From NCBI RefSeq assembly GCF_000317025.1, contig NC_019689.1, positions 1,067,501 through 1,131,500 on the forward strand: a stretch of 64,000 nt of DNA, written 5' to 3'. Within the stretch, counting starts at the first letter, position 1; each line of letters begins with the position of its first letter. Source of the DNA: Pleurocapsa sp. PCC 7327 (GTDB lineage Bacteria; Cyanobacteriota; Cyanobacteriia; Cyanobacteriales; Microcystaceae). Position numbers and translations under genes: made by a program. Positions 54,622 through 63,173 of this stretch are shown piece after piece. A model generated the notes under the pieces. That model ran no database searches. It saw only the letters and a program-made list of their open reading frames with translations, and was not told where the DNA came from.

Positions 54622-55902
54622 ATGCTCCTGTCGGTTGAAATCATTCTACTAGCAATAGCGCTCGGACTTTTGATTCCTTGTACTTTTCTAGGACTTGAAT
54701 GCTTGGCAGCCTTGTTAAGCGAGCGCGCGCAACGCAGCACGCTTAAAACCGATCTCGCCGACCTTGGCAATAGCGCTGCCCCTGATGTTAAAACAGCCGT
54801 ATTAGTTCCCGCTCACAACGAAGCCGCAAGCATAGAGAAGACTTTAGAAACTCTCTTGCCTCAAGTTGCCGCCCCAGAAAGCATCGTTGTCATCGCCGAC
54901 AACTGCACTGACGATACGGCGGCGATCGCTCGACAATACGGCGTAACGGTAATTGAAAGACAAGATTCGCAGCGATGGGGGAAAGGCTATGCCCTCGATT
55001 ATGGCTTGCAGCACCTCGAAGCCAATCCTCCAGAGGTAGTTATCTTAGTCGATGCAGACTGTAGTGTTGCTCAAGGGACGATCGATCGAATTGCTCGGCT
55101 TGCTAAATTCTCCGACAGACCCATACAAGCGACCTACTTAATGGAGCAACCTGCTAATCCTGGCTCGAAGGAGATTATTTCCACCTTAGCAGTCACGGTC
55201 AAAAATCTCGTTCGTCCCTACGGGTTACTAAAATTGGGATTTCCCTGTTTGCTGACTGGATCGGGCATGGCATTTCCTTGGCAAGTGATTCGCCTAGTGT
55301 CTTTAGCCAATAGCAAGGCAACAGATGACATACAGCTAGGCATCGATTTAGCTCTAGCTGGTCATCCTCCCCTGTATTGTCCTCAAGGGCAAGTGATGGG
55401 ACGCTTGATGGGACAAGCATCTGCCAAGCGTCAGCGTTCTCGTTGGGAACACGTGCACTTAGAGACCTTATTAACTCAAACGCCGCGTCTGATTCGAGCT
55501 GCGATCGCTCAGAGGCGTTACGAATTGCTGGCGCTGACCTTGGAATTATGCATTCCGCCCTTATCTCTGTTGGTCGTGCTGTGGTTGGCAGCGACTGGCA
55601 GTGCATTGCTGACAACTTTTCTCGGCGCGTCATGGCTTCCTTTACTCATTTTAGGAGCAGCAGGACTGATAATTGCTGCCTCAATTCTTGGCGCTTGGGC
55701 TAAGTTTAGTCGAGCAGAGATACCAGCAACTGCCCTTCTGGCAATGCCATTTTATTTACTTTGGAAAATTCCCCTCTATTTCGCCTTTCTAATTCGCCCT
55801 CAAACAATGTGGCGGAAAACGGAACGCGATCCCGAACCAGACAAAGCTCAAACCGACGAGCGAGCGATCGTCGATACTGGAAGTCACTATTCAAAATCCT
55901 AA
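54622..55902 (+). CDS. membrane glycosyltransferase, family 2
   Basis: A 426-residue protein: an N-terminal helix (about 5-28), a GT-A domain with VLVPAHNEAASIEKTLETLL, VVIADNCTDDTA and DADCS (near 145; DxD-like), LMGQASAKRQRSRWE (the QxxRW-like motif) and three C-terminal helices (about 303-385). It is processive-type GT2 related to cellulose/hyaluronan synthases and probably makes a surface polysaccharide; sugar and acceptor are unknown. The C-terminal tail is charged. Confidence 0.88.
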   Translation: MLLSVEIILLAIALGLLIPCTFLGLECLAALLSERAQRSTLKTDLADLGNSAAPDVKTAVLVPAHNEAASIEKTLETLLPQVAAPESIVVIADNCTDDTAAIARQYGVTVIERQDSQRWGKGYALDYGLQHLEANPPEVVILVDADCSVAQGTIDRIARLAKFSDRPIQATYLMEQPANPGSKEIISTLAVTVKNLVRPYGLLKLGFPCLLTGSGMAFPWQVIRLVSLANSKATDDIQLGIDLALAGHPPLYCPQGQVMGRLMGQASAKRQRSRWEHVHLETLLTQTPRLIRAAIAQRRYELLALTLELCIPPLSLLVVLWLAATGSALLTTFLGASWLPLLILGAAGLIIAASILGAWAKFSRAEIPATALLAMPFYLLWKIPLYFAFLIRPQTMWRKTERDPEPDKAQTDERAIVDTGSHYSKS

Positions 55903-55905
55903 GCA

Positions 55906-56141
55906 CTAGTCGGTTTCAACGATGTCCGTCCAGTCCTCTCGGCTGGCTCTAACGACCACTATTTTGTTGTTAACGTCCCTCGACAGTCGCATCCACATTC
56001 TGTCGTGTTTTTCACAAAAAACTCTTCGAGCCAAGAATCGCGAAGGTAATATCTCGGACTTCCTAGATGCCATAATTGCTGCCGACACAAGGGACATTCC
56101 AACTTATAAGTCAGCCTCTTTATCCGTCTTTGATTAGGCAT
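55906..56141 (-). pseudogene. frameshifted small zinc-ribbon-like protein
   Basis: Two overlapping frames join into one protein if a single base is restored in the run 56016-56021. The first part reads RIKRLTYKLECPLCRQQLWHLGSPRYYLRDSWLEEFF, then continues in the other frame as CEKHDRMWMRLSRD and VVVRASREDWTDIVETD. The LECPLC pair and GSPRYY look like a conserved cyanobacterial family I recall only vaguely. As the sequence stands the gene is broken; a sequencing error is possible. Confidence 0.55.
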
Positions 56142-56208
56142 TATTAATCTTTAATTTCTGGTTAAGAGCGGGAAAAATCCTCAATTTTTCACCGCCTTTG
56201 CCCATAGT

Positions 56209-57006
56209 TTATTTAAAATTACTAAACTTCTTGCGGGGGGAGGTAAAGGATAGGCTAGGAATAATAGGTTTAGCCATGAATTTTTGCTTAATAATTAATG
56301 CAAAAAAGGGAATGCCTTCGAGCAGATACCTTTTCCACAAGCGTTTGGGTTCGCAGATCAATCGATAGAACCACTCCAATCCTACTTCGCTCATCCATTT
56401 GGGCGATCGCGGCTTGTAACCGGCTTCAAAGTCAATCGTTGCCCCAATCGCCAGAAAAATTTTAATGGTTTTTAGTTGCTCTCTATACTTAGTAATCCAC
56501 TTTTCCTGTTTGGGAGCGCCTAAACCAACGGCAACAACAGTTGCTCCCGATTTTCTAATCAATTCCAGAATTTTCTGGCACTCTTCTTCATTTTTCTCAA
56601 AACCGATTGAAGGCGAATAATAACCAACAATAATTTCTCGTCCGACTTTTTGATTAATTTTCTCTTTAGCTTGTTTGGCGATTCCTTCTCGAGCACCTAG
56701 CAAGAAGATCTTAATCTCTGGGTTGTGCTTATTGTATTCATAGAAAGCTGGAAAAAAATCGGAGCCAGAAATTTTTTCGCGAATGGGTTGACCCAAAAAG
56801 ATGGATGCGTATTGAATAATCTTACTATCGCAGACTCGAAAATCTGCCTTTTGATAGGCAACGCGCAGTTCGGGGTCTTTGCGCAGCTTCATCAAGTGAT
56901 CGACGTTGGGAGTAACAACAACGCCACCAGAGCGATTGAGTTTTTCTAAAAGCTCCAACTTCGATAAGTTATGAATGGATGTGTTAAGGATATTGACAGC
57001 TTTCAT
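56209..57006 (-). CDS. WecG/TagA/CpsF-family glycosyltransferase
   Basis: A 265-residue GT26 protein: VVTPNVDHLMKLRKDPELRVAYQKAD at about 29-54, SGSDFFP, ATVVAVGLGAPKQEKWI and GATIDFEAGYKPRSPKWMSEVGLEWFYRL with the C-terminal membrane-associating segment. Members transfer ManNAc(A)-type sugars to lipid-linked acceptors in polysaccharide synthesis. It stands alone, with another glycosyltransferase gene (54622) in the opposite direction. Confidence 0.92.
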   Translation of the reverse strand: MKAVNILNTSIHNLSKLELLEKLNRSGGVVVTPNVDHLMKLRKDPELRVAYQKADFRVCDSKIIQYASIFLGQPIREKISGSDFFPAFYEYNKHNPEIKIFLLGAREGIAKQAKEKINQKVGREIIVGYYSPSIGFEKNEEECQKILELIRKSGATVVAVGLGAPKQEKWITKYREQLKTIKIFLAIGATIDFEAGYKPRSPKWMSEVGLEWFYRLICEPKRLWKRYLLEGIPFFALIIKQKFMAKPIIPSLSFTSPRKKFSNFK

Positions 57007-57532
57007 CTACTCTCCACAATTTGTTTGTTCAACCCAAACTTATCTAAAAATTCTCAATTAATCGTCTGTCAGAAGTCAGTGAATTGCCTCCTATTATAAT
57101 TTCTTTTTTCGCTTTGTTAAGTTTTTTTACAAGTTTAGAATTTAGGATTCTATTGCGATTTCATCTTTCAATATGTATAAGTTAATCGCTCGGATTTTGT
57201 ATATCTTTTGTTTAGTTTGCTGACATAGAAATCATACGATCGCGGAGTGGACTTGACTTAGAGTAACGGCATTTATGGGAGCCGTTGCTGTCTTGGTGGA
57301 TGTTTTGATAAATACAAACAGTAATGTTAGGAAAATTCCGCTACATCCTACCATACTTGTGCAAGCGACAACAATTTCGCGATCGCTGCTACCTATGACC
57401 TAAAAGGCAATCGAGATTTTCAGGTTGTCCTCTCAATCTTTACTAAGCCCCAATTCCAGAACGGTTAGAAGATAATAAAATTCTGAGTACAATTTTTGCT
57501 AATCTATTGTAAAGTTAGATTAAAAGAAGAGA
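57007..57532. other. intergenic region upstream of the psb35-like gene
   Basis: This gap of 526 bases contains an AACGGC/GCCGTT hairpin (57265-57286), a short AGAAGTC repeat near 57070 and AT-rich sequence before 57533. No ORF or known RNA was recognised. Confidence 0.4.
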
Positions 57533-57742
57533 ATGATGTCCGTATTCATGCAAGCTGCTGCGGCTAGCGGCAAATTTCCCGTTTATTTTGTCGCCGTTTA
57601 CGTTATTGGTTTTATTGCTGCTGTTACTATCGGTTCGATTGCGTGGTACAATTCCAAGCGACCCGTGGGTTGGGAAGATGCGAAAAAACCCGATTACTTG
57701 CCAGAAATAAAAACGAACAAAGAGACAGATACTGATAAATAA
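57533..57742 (+). CDS. Psb35-like small photosystem II protein
   Basis: A 69-residue protein: a short N terminus, one membrane helix (about 16-39, FPVYFVAVYVIGFIAAVTIGSIAWYNS) and the conserved SKRPVGWEDAKKPDYLPE stretch. It matches my memory of Psb35 (Synechocystis Ssl2148), which binds near CP47 and stabilises photosystem II; this is not checked by search. Psb35 acts in the thylakoid membrane. Met2 is an alternative start. Confidence 0.65.
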   Translation: MMSVFMQAAAASGKFPVYFVAVYVIGFIAAVTIGSIAWYNSKRPVGWEDAKKPDYLPEIKTNKETDTDK

Positions 57743-57836
57743 AATTTATAGGACTGACAGTCAGAAATCAGAAGTCAACCAGCCAACTTCTGACAACTGA
57801 TGACTGGTAACTGTCACAATGTATGACTCGTTTGAG

Positions 57837-58424
57837 TTAACTGGTGGCTCTGAGGCGATTGGCATCGAGCATTTTTTCTAACATGGACTGGGAAACGCAA
57901 CGGCGTTCGGAACAATACGCCATCTGATTAACGCCATTCATCATCTTGACCGTCATGACGCGCACGCGAAAATCATCATTGACAAACCAGCATCGTTCCT
58001 GTCCCTGGTTTCTTTCGTATTCGGTGTTAATCGTCAAAACGCCATGCTCGTCAAAGTGATAAATGCCAACGACGGGAATTCCTTCCACATAGCCTCGGTT
58101 GCGCAAAAATTTTCCGTAGCGATTGTTTTCGGGATCGGGAAGATCGACTAAAATTGCCGCATAATCTGGATTGGGTTCGCGTTCGTCGATATTGCTCTGC
58201 CACGAAAAACTTGCGCCGCCAGCGATTAAGGCGGGATCGACATTTTGTTGCTTGCAGATAGCAATCGCTCTGGGATCGTCTTTTTCGAGAACCTCGACAA
58301 TTAAGTTCGATTCCCCCGACTCATCTTCCACTGAATCAAAGTGATGAACCGTTCGCTGGGAGAACCAAACTCCCTCGCTTTTGCGAAAAAAATCCATCAT
58401 GTTCGTGGGGTGTTTGAGCTGCAT
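57837..58424 (-). CDS. cpcS: CpcS/CpeS-type phycobilin lyase
   Basis: A 195-residue protein of the CpcS/CpeS family, a lipocalin-like bilin lyase: FFRKSEGVWFSQRTVHHF at about 12-29, the GASFSWQSN strand and a C-terminal SERRCVSQSMLEKMLDANRLR. It attaches phycocyanobilin to Cys84-type sites of phycobiliproteins. It shows that this organism makes phycobilisomes. Which subunit it serves cannot be told from sequence alone. Confidence 0.9.
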   Translation of the reverse strand: MQLKHPTNMMDFFRKSEGVWFSQRTVHHFDSVEDESGESNLIVEVLEKDDPRAIAICKQQNVDPALIAGGASFSWQSNIDEREPNPDYAAILVDLPDPENNRYGKFLRNRGYVEGIPVVGIYHFDEHGVLTINTEYERNQGQERCWFVNDDFRVRVMTVKMMNGVNQMAYCSERRCVSQSMLEKMLDANRLRATS

Positions 58425-58456
58425 GGATTGATTAACCTCGGTTTTGGTACAGTGAA

Positions 58457-58618
58457 ATGATTGATGTTCGTTCGGAACACGAATTTGCAGAAGATTGCAT
58501 TCCTGATTCTATTAATTTACCCGTTCTCAATAACCAAGAACGAGCAAAAGTTGGAACGATTTATAAGCAAGATTCTTCCTTTGAAGATCGCAAAAGGCGA
58601 TTGAAGATTAATAATTAG
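58457..58618 (+). pseudogene. remnant of mnmH/selU (tRNA 2-selenouridine synthase)
   Basis: A 53-codon fragment: MIDVRSEHEFAEDCIPDSIN is the rhodanese start of MnmH, followed by LPVLNNQERAKVGTIYKQ. MnmH has about 350 residues; the active-site Cys of its rhodanese domain and the whole P-loop domain are missing. It is divergent from cpcS. Recognition is by the distinctive VRSxxEFAED.IP..INLPVL pattern. Confidence 0.75.
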
Positions 58619-58707
58619 GAATTGGTCATTAAAGAGTTCTCGATTACCAATCACCTTCTCACTAATCCCCAACCGCCACTCAAACTAGATAAGCTATGCT
58701 AACTCTT

Positions 58708-58980
58708 CTATAGCACGCCTGCGTTTGCTAGTCCTAGGATTACCCCAACTCCCAAAATATGACCAAAGCTAGTAGTTCCTAGTAAAGCTCCTAAACCCAT
58801 TCCACCGAACATTGCTGGAGAAGGTAACTGAGGTCCTACGTTTTGATTTTTAATGGTGAATTTGCCAAAAGCGATCGCTAATATATTACAAACGATCATG
58901 ATAATGGCAACTTTCGGACTCCATTCTACAGTCTGAGGAACCGTAGATGCAGCAGCAAGCAATAAAGTAGAATACATCAA
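58708..58980 (-). CDS. psaK: photosystem I subunit PsaK
   Basis: A 90-residue protein with two helices and the conserved NVGPQLPSPAMFGGMGLGALLGTTSFGHILGVGVILGL. It is a peripheral subunit of photosystem I at the edge of PsaA. The N terminus (MMYSTLLLAAASTVPQTVEWSPKVA) fits the family; Met2 is an alternative start. An HLR1-like site lies about 100 bases upstream. Confidence 0.96.
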   Translation of the reverse strand: MMYSTLLLAAASTVPQTVEWSPKVAIIMIVCNILAIAFGKFTIKNQNVGPQLPSPAMFGGMGLGALLGTTSFGHILGVGVILGLANAGVL

Positions 58981-59078
58981 ATGATTTCTCCTGTGTTAAT
59001 CTTTAAAAGTCTTGATGTTATATATCTTTTACCAGGATCGGAAATCAATTTTGAATCGGTGTTGCAATACTTAGTAAT

Positions 59079-59096
59079 TTTATAAAGTTTTGTAAA
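59079..59096 (-). promoter_or_regulatory. HLR1-like RpaB site upstream of psaK
   Basis: The minus strand reads TTTACAAA-AC-TTTATAAA. It matches the HLR1 consensus (YTTACAWW-NN-YTTACAWW) with one mismatch in the second half, 99-116 bases upstream of the ATG. Confidence 0.55.
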
Positions 59097-59161
59097 AGTT
59101 ATCGAAAAACGATCGCGCGATCGAGGCGATTCAAATTTTTATAGATACTCTCTGAGATTAA

Positions 59162-62100
59162 TTATAATTTAATTCCCAAAACCTGAGTATAAGCTCCTCT
59201 CGCTTGCGTCACGCCAATAGTACGCTCTGAAGATTCAATCATCGGACGACGCAAACTAACAACAATAAACTGTGCTTGTTGCGCTTGATGTCGAATCATT
59301 TTCGATAATTTTTCTACATTCGCTCCATCTAAAAACATATCCACTTCATCAAAGGCATAAAATGGTGAGGGACGATATCTTTGGAGTGAAAAAATGAAGC
59401 TGAGAGCAGTTAAAGATTTCTCTCCCCCTGACATGGAACTCAATCTTTGTACGGGTTTTCCTTTGGGATGAGCAACGAGGTTTAATCCGCCATTAAAGGG
59501 ATTTTCTGGGTCATCTAATTGTAAATAACCATCTCCATCAGAGAGCGTAGCAAAAATATTTTTGAAGTTTTCATTGACGGCATCGAAGGCTTCTTTAAAG
59601 GAACGATATCGCAAAGTTGTAAAGTTTTCTATCCGTAATAATAATTCCGTTCTTTCTGCTTCCAAAGTGGATAATTTCTCTGATAATTCCTGCAATCTTT
59701 CCTGAGTTCGTTTGTGTTCTTCTAGCGCCAGCATATTAACAGGTTCCATTGCTTCGAGGCGCTTTTGGGCATTACGAATTTCTTGTTGGAGTTGTTCTAG
59801 TATCTGAGTGATTGTTTTCTTATCTTCGCCTTCTGCTAAATTTTCTAGAAGGGGAACTTCGGGTAAGGGATCGGGCAGTTCTGCTTGTTGTGTTTGAATT
59901 TGTACTTGTAAGCTTTCAAGAAAGGCTTGTCTTTCTTGTTGGGTTTCCTGAAGTTTTTGTAATTTCCAAGAGAGATTCTGTTGTCGATCTTGCAATTCTC
60001 TTAAAGCAGTTTCAGCGCGATCGCGTTCTATTTTAGTCTCTCCCAATCGCTCTGATAGTTGTTGTAATAACTCTTCAGTTTCAGCAATTTTTGCCTCAAT
60101 TGCTACAATCTCATTTTCAACTTCCGATTTCCGACTTCCGACTTCTGACTTCTGTTGTTGATACTCTTCTATCCGATGGTAAGATTCAGTAATTTTTTCT
60201 TCTATCCGTTGATATTTATTGTGAAAGTCTTTTAATTCACTTTCTGCATGGCGTAATGCTTGTTCTCTTTCTTGTACTCGAACTTCTTGGATTTTAATCG
60301 AATTCTGGATTTGTTGCCATTCGCTGTGAGTCTGCGACTGTTCTAATTCGTCTAAACGACGCTGTTGCTGTTGTAATTCTGCTTCCAGAACGGAGATTTC
60401 TGCCGATAAAATTTGTATACCATGGTAGACATTTTCAAGTTCCTGACGATTTTGCAGCACTTGCAGCGTTAATTCTTCTCGCTGGGCAGTTAAACGCTGA
60501 ATGTCTTTGTGCAACTGTTCTAGCCGTAGCTGCTGTTCTTTGGCTTTTTGTCGCGCTTCTGTTAATTCTTGTGTCAATTGCTTGAGGTGCGACGTGTTTT
60601 GCCAAGAAAGTTGTTCGGTGCGGGATAAAAGCTGTTCGATTTCTGCTAAACGTTGTCTGAGGACTTGGACTTCTTCTGACTCTCCACTGGTGGGCGTGCC
60701 AAAATGAATGGAAGATCGAGTTGGTTTGCTTCCTCCGGTCATTGCGCCGCTGGATTCGAGAAGATCTCCTTCCAGGGTGACTATACGATGTTTTCCTAAG
60801 TGAGGACGCGCGTCATTGAGGGTTTCAAAGACAACGGTACTTCCAAAAATATAGAGAAAAATATTGCGATAGCGAGAGTCGCACTCAACTAAATTGACGG
60901 CTAAGTCAATAAAGCCTCTGGCATACCGCATGGCTACAGTTTCATTAAAACGAGGGGGCTGAATTTTATTGAGAGGGAGAAAGGTGGCGCGTCCTGCCCG
61001 TTTTTGTTTGAGTAATTCGATTCCCGCTGCCGCTACGCTGTCATCCTCAACCACAACATACCCTAACCGTCCGCCTGCTGCAATTTCTAATGCCAATTGA
61101 TAGCGGGGATCGACTTGTCCGAGTTGGGCAACTAAACCGCAAACTCCAGCTAGGTCGGATTGTAAAATTATCTGAGTGGCATAGGTGCCTTGGATTTCTT
61201 GCTGGGCTTGTTTGGTTGCTTCTAATTTATCGAGTTGGCGTTGTTTTTCTCGTTGTTCTTTTAGCAAGCGGGTTTGGGTATCTTGCTGGATGCTGCGTTC
61301 TTGTTCGGCGGCGGCTAATTGTTGGGCTAGGGTTTGAATCTGTTGTTGTGAGTCGGTAACTTGAGTAGATAGGTTAGCAACATCTGCCTGTTTAGTAAAT
61401 AGTTCCTGTTCGGTGACTTGCAGGCGCTGGCTTTGTTCTTCTAGGGTTTTTTGTAGTCGATCGCAGCGTTCGCTTAGTTTGGCGTGTTCGGTGCGTTGGG
61501 GATTAAGTGTTTCTTGGATGGTACTGATTTTGCGGCTGAGGGAGGTTTGTTCCTGCACCCACGCTTCAGAAGCCTCTGCGATCGCGTTTGCCCGTTCTCG
61601 GCTTTTTTGCAAGGTTTCTCTGGCTTGGTTGTGTTGTTCGATCGCACAGGGAATGGTTTCTTCCTCTAGTTGGGTTTTTTCTTGGGTGAGGTGAGCTAAG
61701 GTTTGCCGATATTGTTCGATTTCGCTGCTGGTGCGATCGATGTTGGCTTGCGTCTGTTGCGCCTGCGTTTCTAATTCCTGCTGTCGCTGTTGGAGTTGAT
61801 GGCGTTTGGCTTTTTGCGTTGCCAGTTGGGAGGCGACGGAGAGTTGTTCGTCTTCTCCCAATGCTTTGACTTGGCTATTGAGGCGATCGAGTTCGCTTGC
61901 GGCTTGACTAATTTCGGTCGCCAATGCGTTAAGTTGTTCGCTAAGTTGGACTTTCTCCGTTTCTCCTGCGACAAGTTGCGCTTGTAATTGCCGTTCTTGT
62001 TCTTGTAGCGATCGCCAGATTAAAACCGTCTCCCACTGTTGTTTTTCCTGAATTGTCGCTTTTAATTTCTTGTATTTTTCTGCTTTGGTGCGATCGGCTG

Positions 62101-62848
62101 TTAAACGTTCGAGCGATCGCAACAATTCTTCTTCAATCAATCGATAGCGTTCTTCTCGTTCTCGAACCGATTCTAGGGTTTCTTTGGTTTTCTCGATTTT
62201 GCGATCGAATTCAGCAACTCCCGCCAGTTCGTCAATAATTTCTCGCCTCTCGCGCGAGTTCATGGTAATGATGCGGGTAACGTCTCCTTGCAGGACGACG
62301 TTGTAACCTTCGGGATAAATGCGCAGGCGATTCAGTTGTTCGTGAAGTTCGCTAACGCTACAGGGTTCGCCATTGATATAAAAGGTAGAAGCATAAGTTC
62401 CTCCCTTGGCGACTCGCAAGCGTCTGGTAACGATCCATTCATTATTCGTAAGTGGTTGGTGGTTGTTGGTTAGTAGGTATCCGTTGTGATTTTCTCGTGC
62501 TTCTTGTACGGACGCGCGACCGTTTGTTTCTACTCTTGAATTCTGTAGGGGCGTTTCGCGATCCCTCTCTACATCTAAGAGATCCGATACATCGAAGGTA
62601 ACGGAGACGCTAGTTTCAGCCGTGTTGCGATTGTTGCTGTGGTTGTGATTGACTAGATCGGGGAGGCGTTCCGCACGCATTCCTTTTGATGTAGCCAAAC
62701 CCAAACAAAATAGTAGCGCGTCTAGGATATTCGATTTACCGGAACCGTTGGGACCGGAAATAACAGTGAATCCAGGCAGTAAAGGAACCGAGGTCGTCCC
62801 GCCAAAAGATTTAAAGTGGGACAGTTCCACGCGCTTGATATGAACCAT
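59162..62848 (-). CDS. smc: SMC chromosome segregation ATPase
   Basis: A 1228-residue SMC: Walker A GPNGSGKSN at 32-40, coiled coil, hinge near 540-690, second coil, signature LSSMSGGEKSLTAL and Walker B YAFDEVDMFLD near the end. It holds chromosome arms together as a dimer with ScpA/ScpB. Two stretches of short DNA repeats lie inside the reading frame: GACTTCC-type heptamers (60118-60152) in the second coiled coil, giving KSEVGSR/KSEVENE, and a 4-unit heptamer array (62450-62477) plus repeat-like text in a variable loop (residues about 92-136). The gene stays open throughout. Confidence 0.96.
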   Translation of the reverse strand: MVHIKRVELSHFKSFGGTTSVPLLPGFTVISGPNGSGKSNILDALLFCLGLATSKGMRAERLPDLVNHNHSNNRNTAETSVSVTFDVSDLLDVERDRETPLQNSRVETNGRASVQEARENHNGYLLTNNHQPLTNNEWIVTRRLRVAKGGTYASTFYINGEPCSVSELHEQLNRLRIYPEGYNVVLQGDVTRIITMNSRERREIIDELAGVAEFDRKIEKTKETLESVREREERYRLIEEELLRSLERLTADRTKAEKYKKLKATIQEKQQWETVLIWRSLQEQERQLQAQLVAGETEKVQLSEQLNALATEISQAASELDRLNSQVKALGEDEQLSVASQLATQKAKRHQLQQRQQELETQAQQTQANIDRTSSEIEQYRQTLAHLTQEKTQLEEETIPCAIEQHNQARETLQKSRERANAIAEASEAWVQEQTSLSRKISTIQETLNPQRTEHAKLSERCDRLQKTLEEQSQRLQVTEQELFTKQADVANLSTQVTDSQQQIQTLAQQLAAAEQERSIQQDTQTRLLKEQREKQRQLDKLEATKQAQQEIQGTYATQIILQSDLAGVCGLVAQLGQVDPRYQLALEIAAGGRLGYVVVEDDSVAAAGIELLKQKRAGRATFLPLNKIQPPRFNETVAMRYARGFIDLAVNLVECDSRYRNIFLYIFGSTVVFETLNDARPHLGKHRIVTLEGDLLESSGAMTGGSKPTRSSIHFGTPTSGESEEVQVLRQRLAEIEQLLSRTEQLSWQNTSHLKQLTQELTEARQKAKEQQLRLEQLHKDIQRLTAQREELTLQVLQNRQELENVYHGIQILSAEISVLEAELQQQQRRLDELEQSQTHSEWQQIQNSIKIQEVRVQEREQALRHAESELKDFHNKYQRIEEKITESYHRIEEYQQQKSEVGSRKSEVENEIVAIEAKIAETEELLQQLSERLGETKIERDRAETALRELQDRQQNLSWKLQKLQETQQERQAFLESLQVQIQTQQAELPDPLPEVPLLENLAEGEDKKTITQILEQLQQEIRNAQKRLEAMEPVNMLALEEHKRTQERLQELSEKLSTLEAERTELLLRIENFTTLRYRSFKEAFDAVNENFKNIFATLSDGDGYLQLDDPENPFNGGLNLVAHPKGKPVQRLSSMSGGEKSLTALSFIFSLQRYRPSPFYAFDEVDMFLDGANVEKLSKMIRHQAQQAQFIVVSLRRPMIESSERTIGVTQARGAYTQVLGIKL
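60118..60152. repeat. heptanucleotide repeat inside smc coding sequence (coil)
   Basis: Five 7-base units: AACTTCC, GATTTCC, GACTTCC, GACTTCT, GACTTCT. Three units are 21 bases, so the DNA repeat encodes a seven-residue protein repeat. Confidence 0.85.
62450..62477. repeat. heptanucleotide repeat inside smc coding sequence (N-terminal loop)
   Basis: Four 7-base units: AAGTGGT, TGGTGGT, TGTTGGT, TAGTAGG. They resemble the intergenic TGGTTAG units at 21935 and encode the LLTNNHQPLTNN stretch. Confidence 0.8.
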
Positions 62849-63173
62849 GCAGTCTGGCGTGCTATGTGCTGAGAGGAGTGGATACGTTTTGTATCAGTTT
62901 AACAATAGGAGACAGTTTAAGATGCTTAAAAGTTCCAAAATATGGCGATCGCTAATAATTGTTTACCTATTGACTATTATTCTAGGGCAATAAGACAAAT
63001 CTATAGTTATTTCATCATTTTTACTGTTTCTAGTGCCATTCTTCTTTTGCTTCCCTACCGCTTTCAGATAATTTTTCTAGAAGAAATAGCGTCAAGCCAG
63101 TTAATTTTAAAAGTAAAGGTGAGCATATTACATACTCACCTTACCTGTTTGACAAAGGCAACTGGCCTCAATC
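62849..63173. other. intergenic region between groEL and smc
   Basis: It contains the groEL terminator-like hairpin (63116-63142). A possible 23-codon reading frame at 62921 (MLKSSKIWRSLIIVYLL) is too short to support. Nothing else was seen. Confidence 0.4.
63116..63142 (-). terminator. terminator-like hairpin after groEL
   Basis: AAGGTGAG (63116-63123) and CTCACCTT (63135-63142) form a perfect 8-base stem. On the minus strand it is followed by a T-rich tract (TTACTTTTAAAA), 32 bases after the groEL stop. Confidence 0.6.

Noticed and set aside
55922-56137. Plus-strand open frame in the zinc-ribbon remnant
   Set aside because: The opposite strand gives a recognisable protein pattern across two frames; the plus-strand translation has none.
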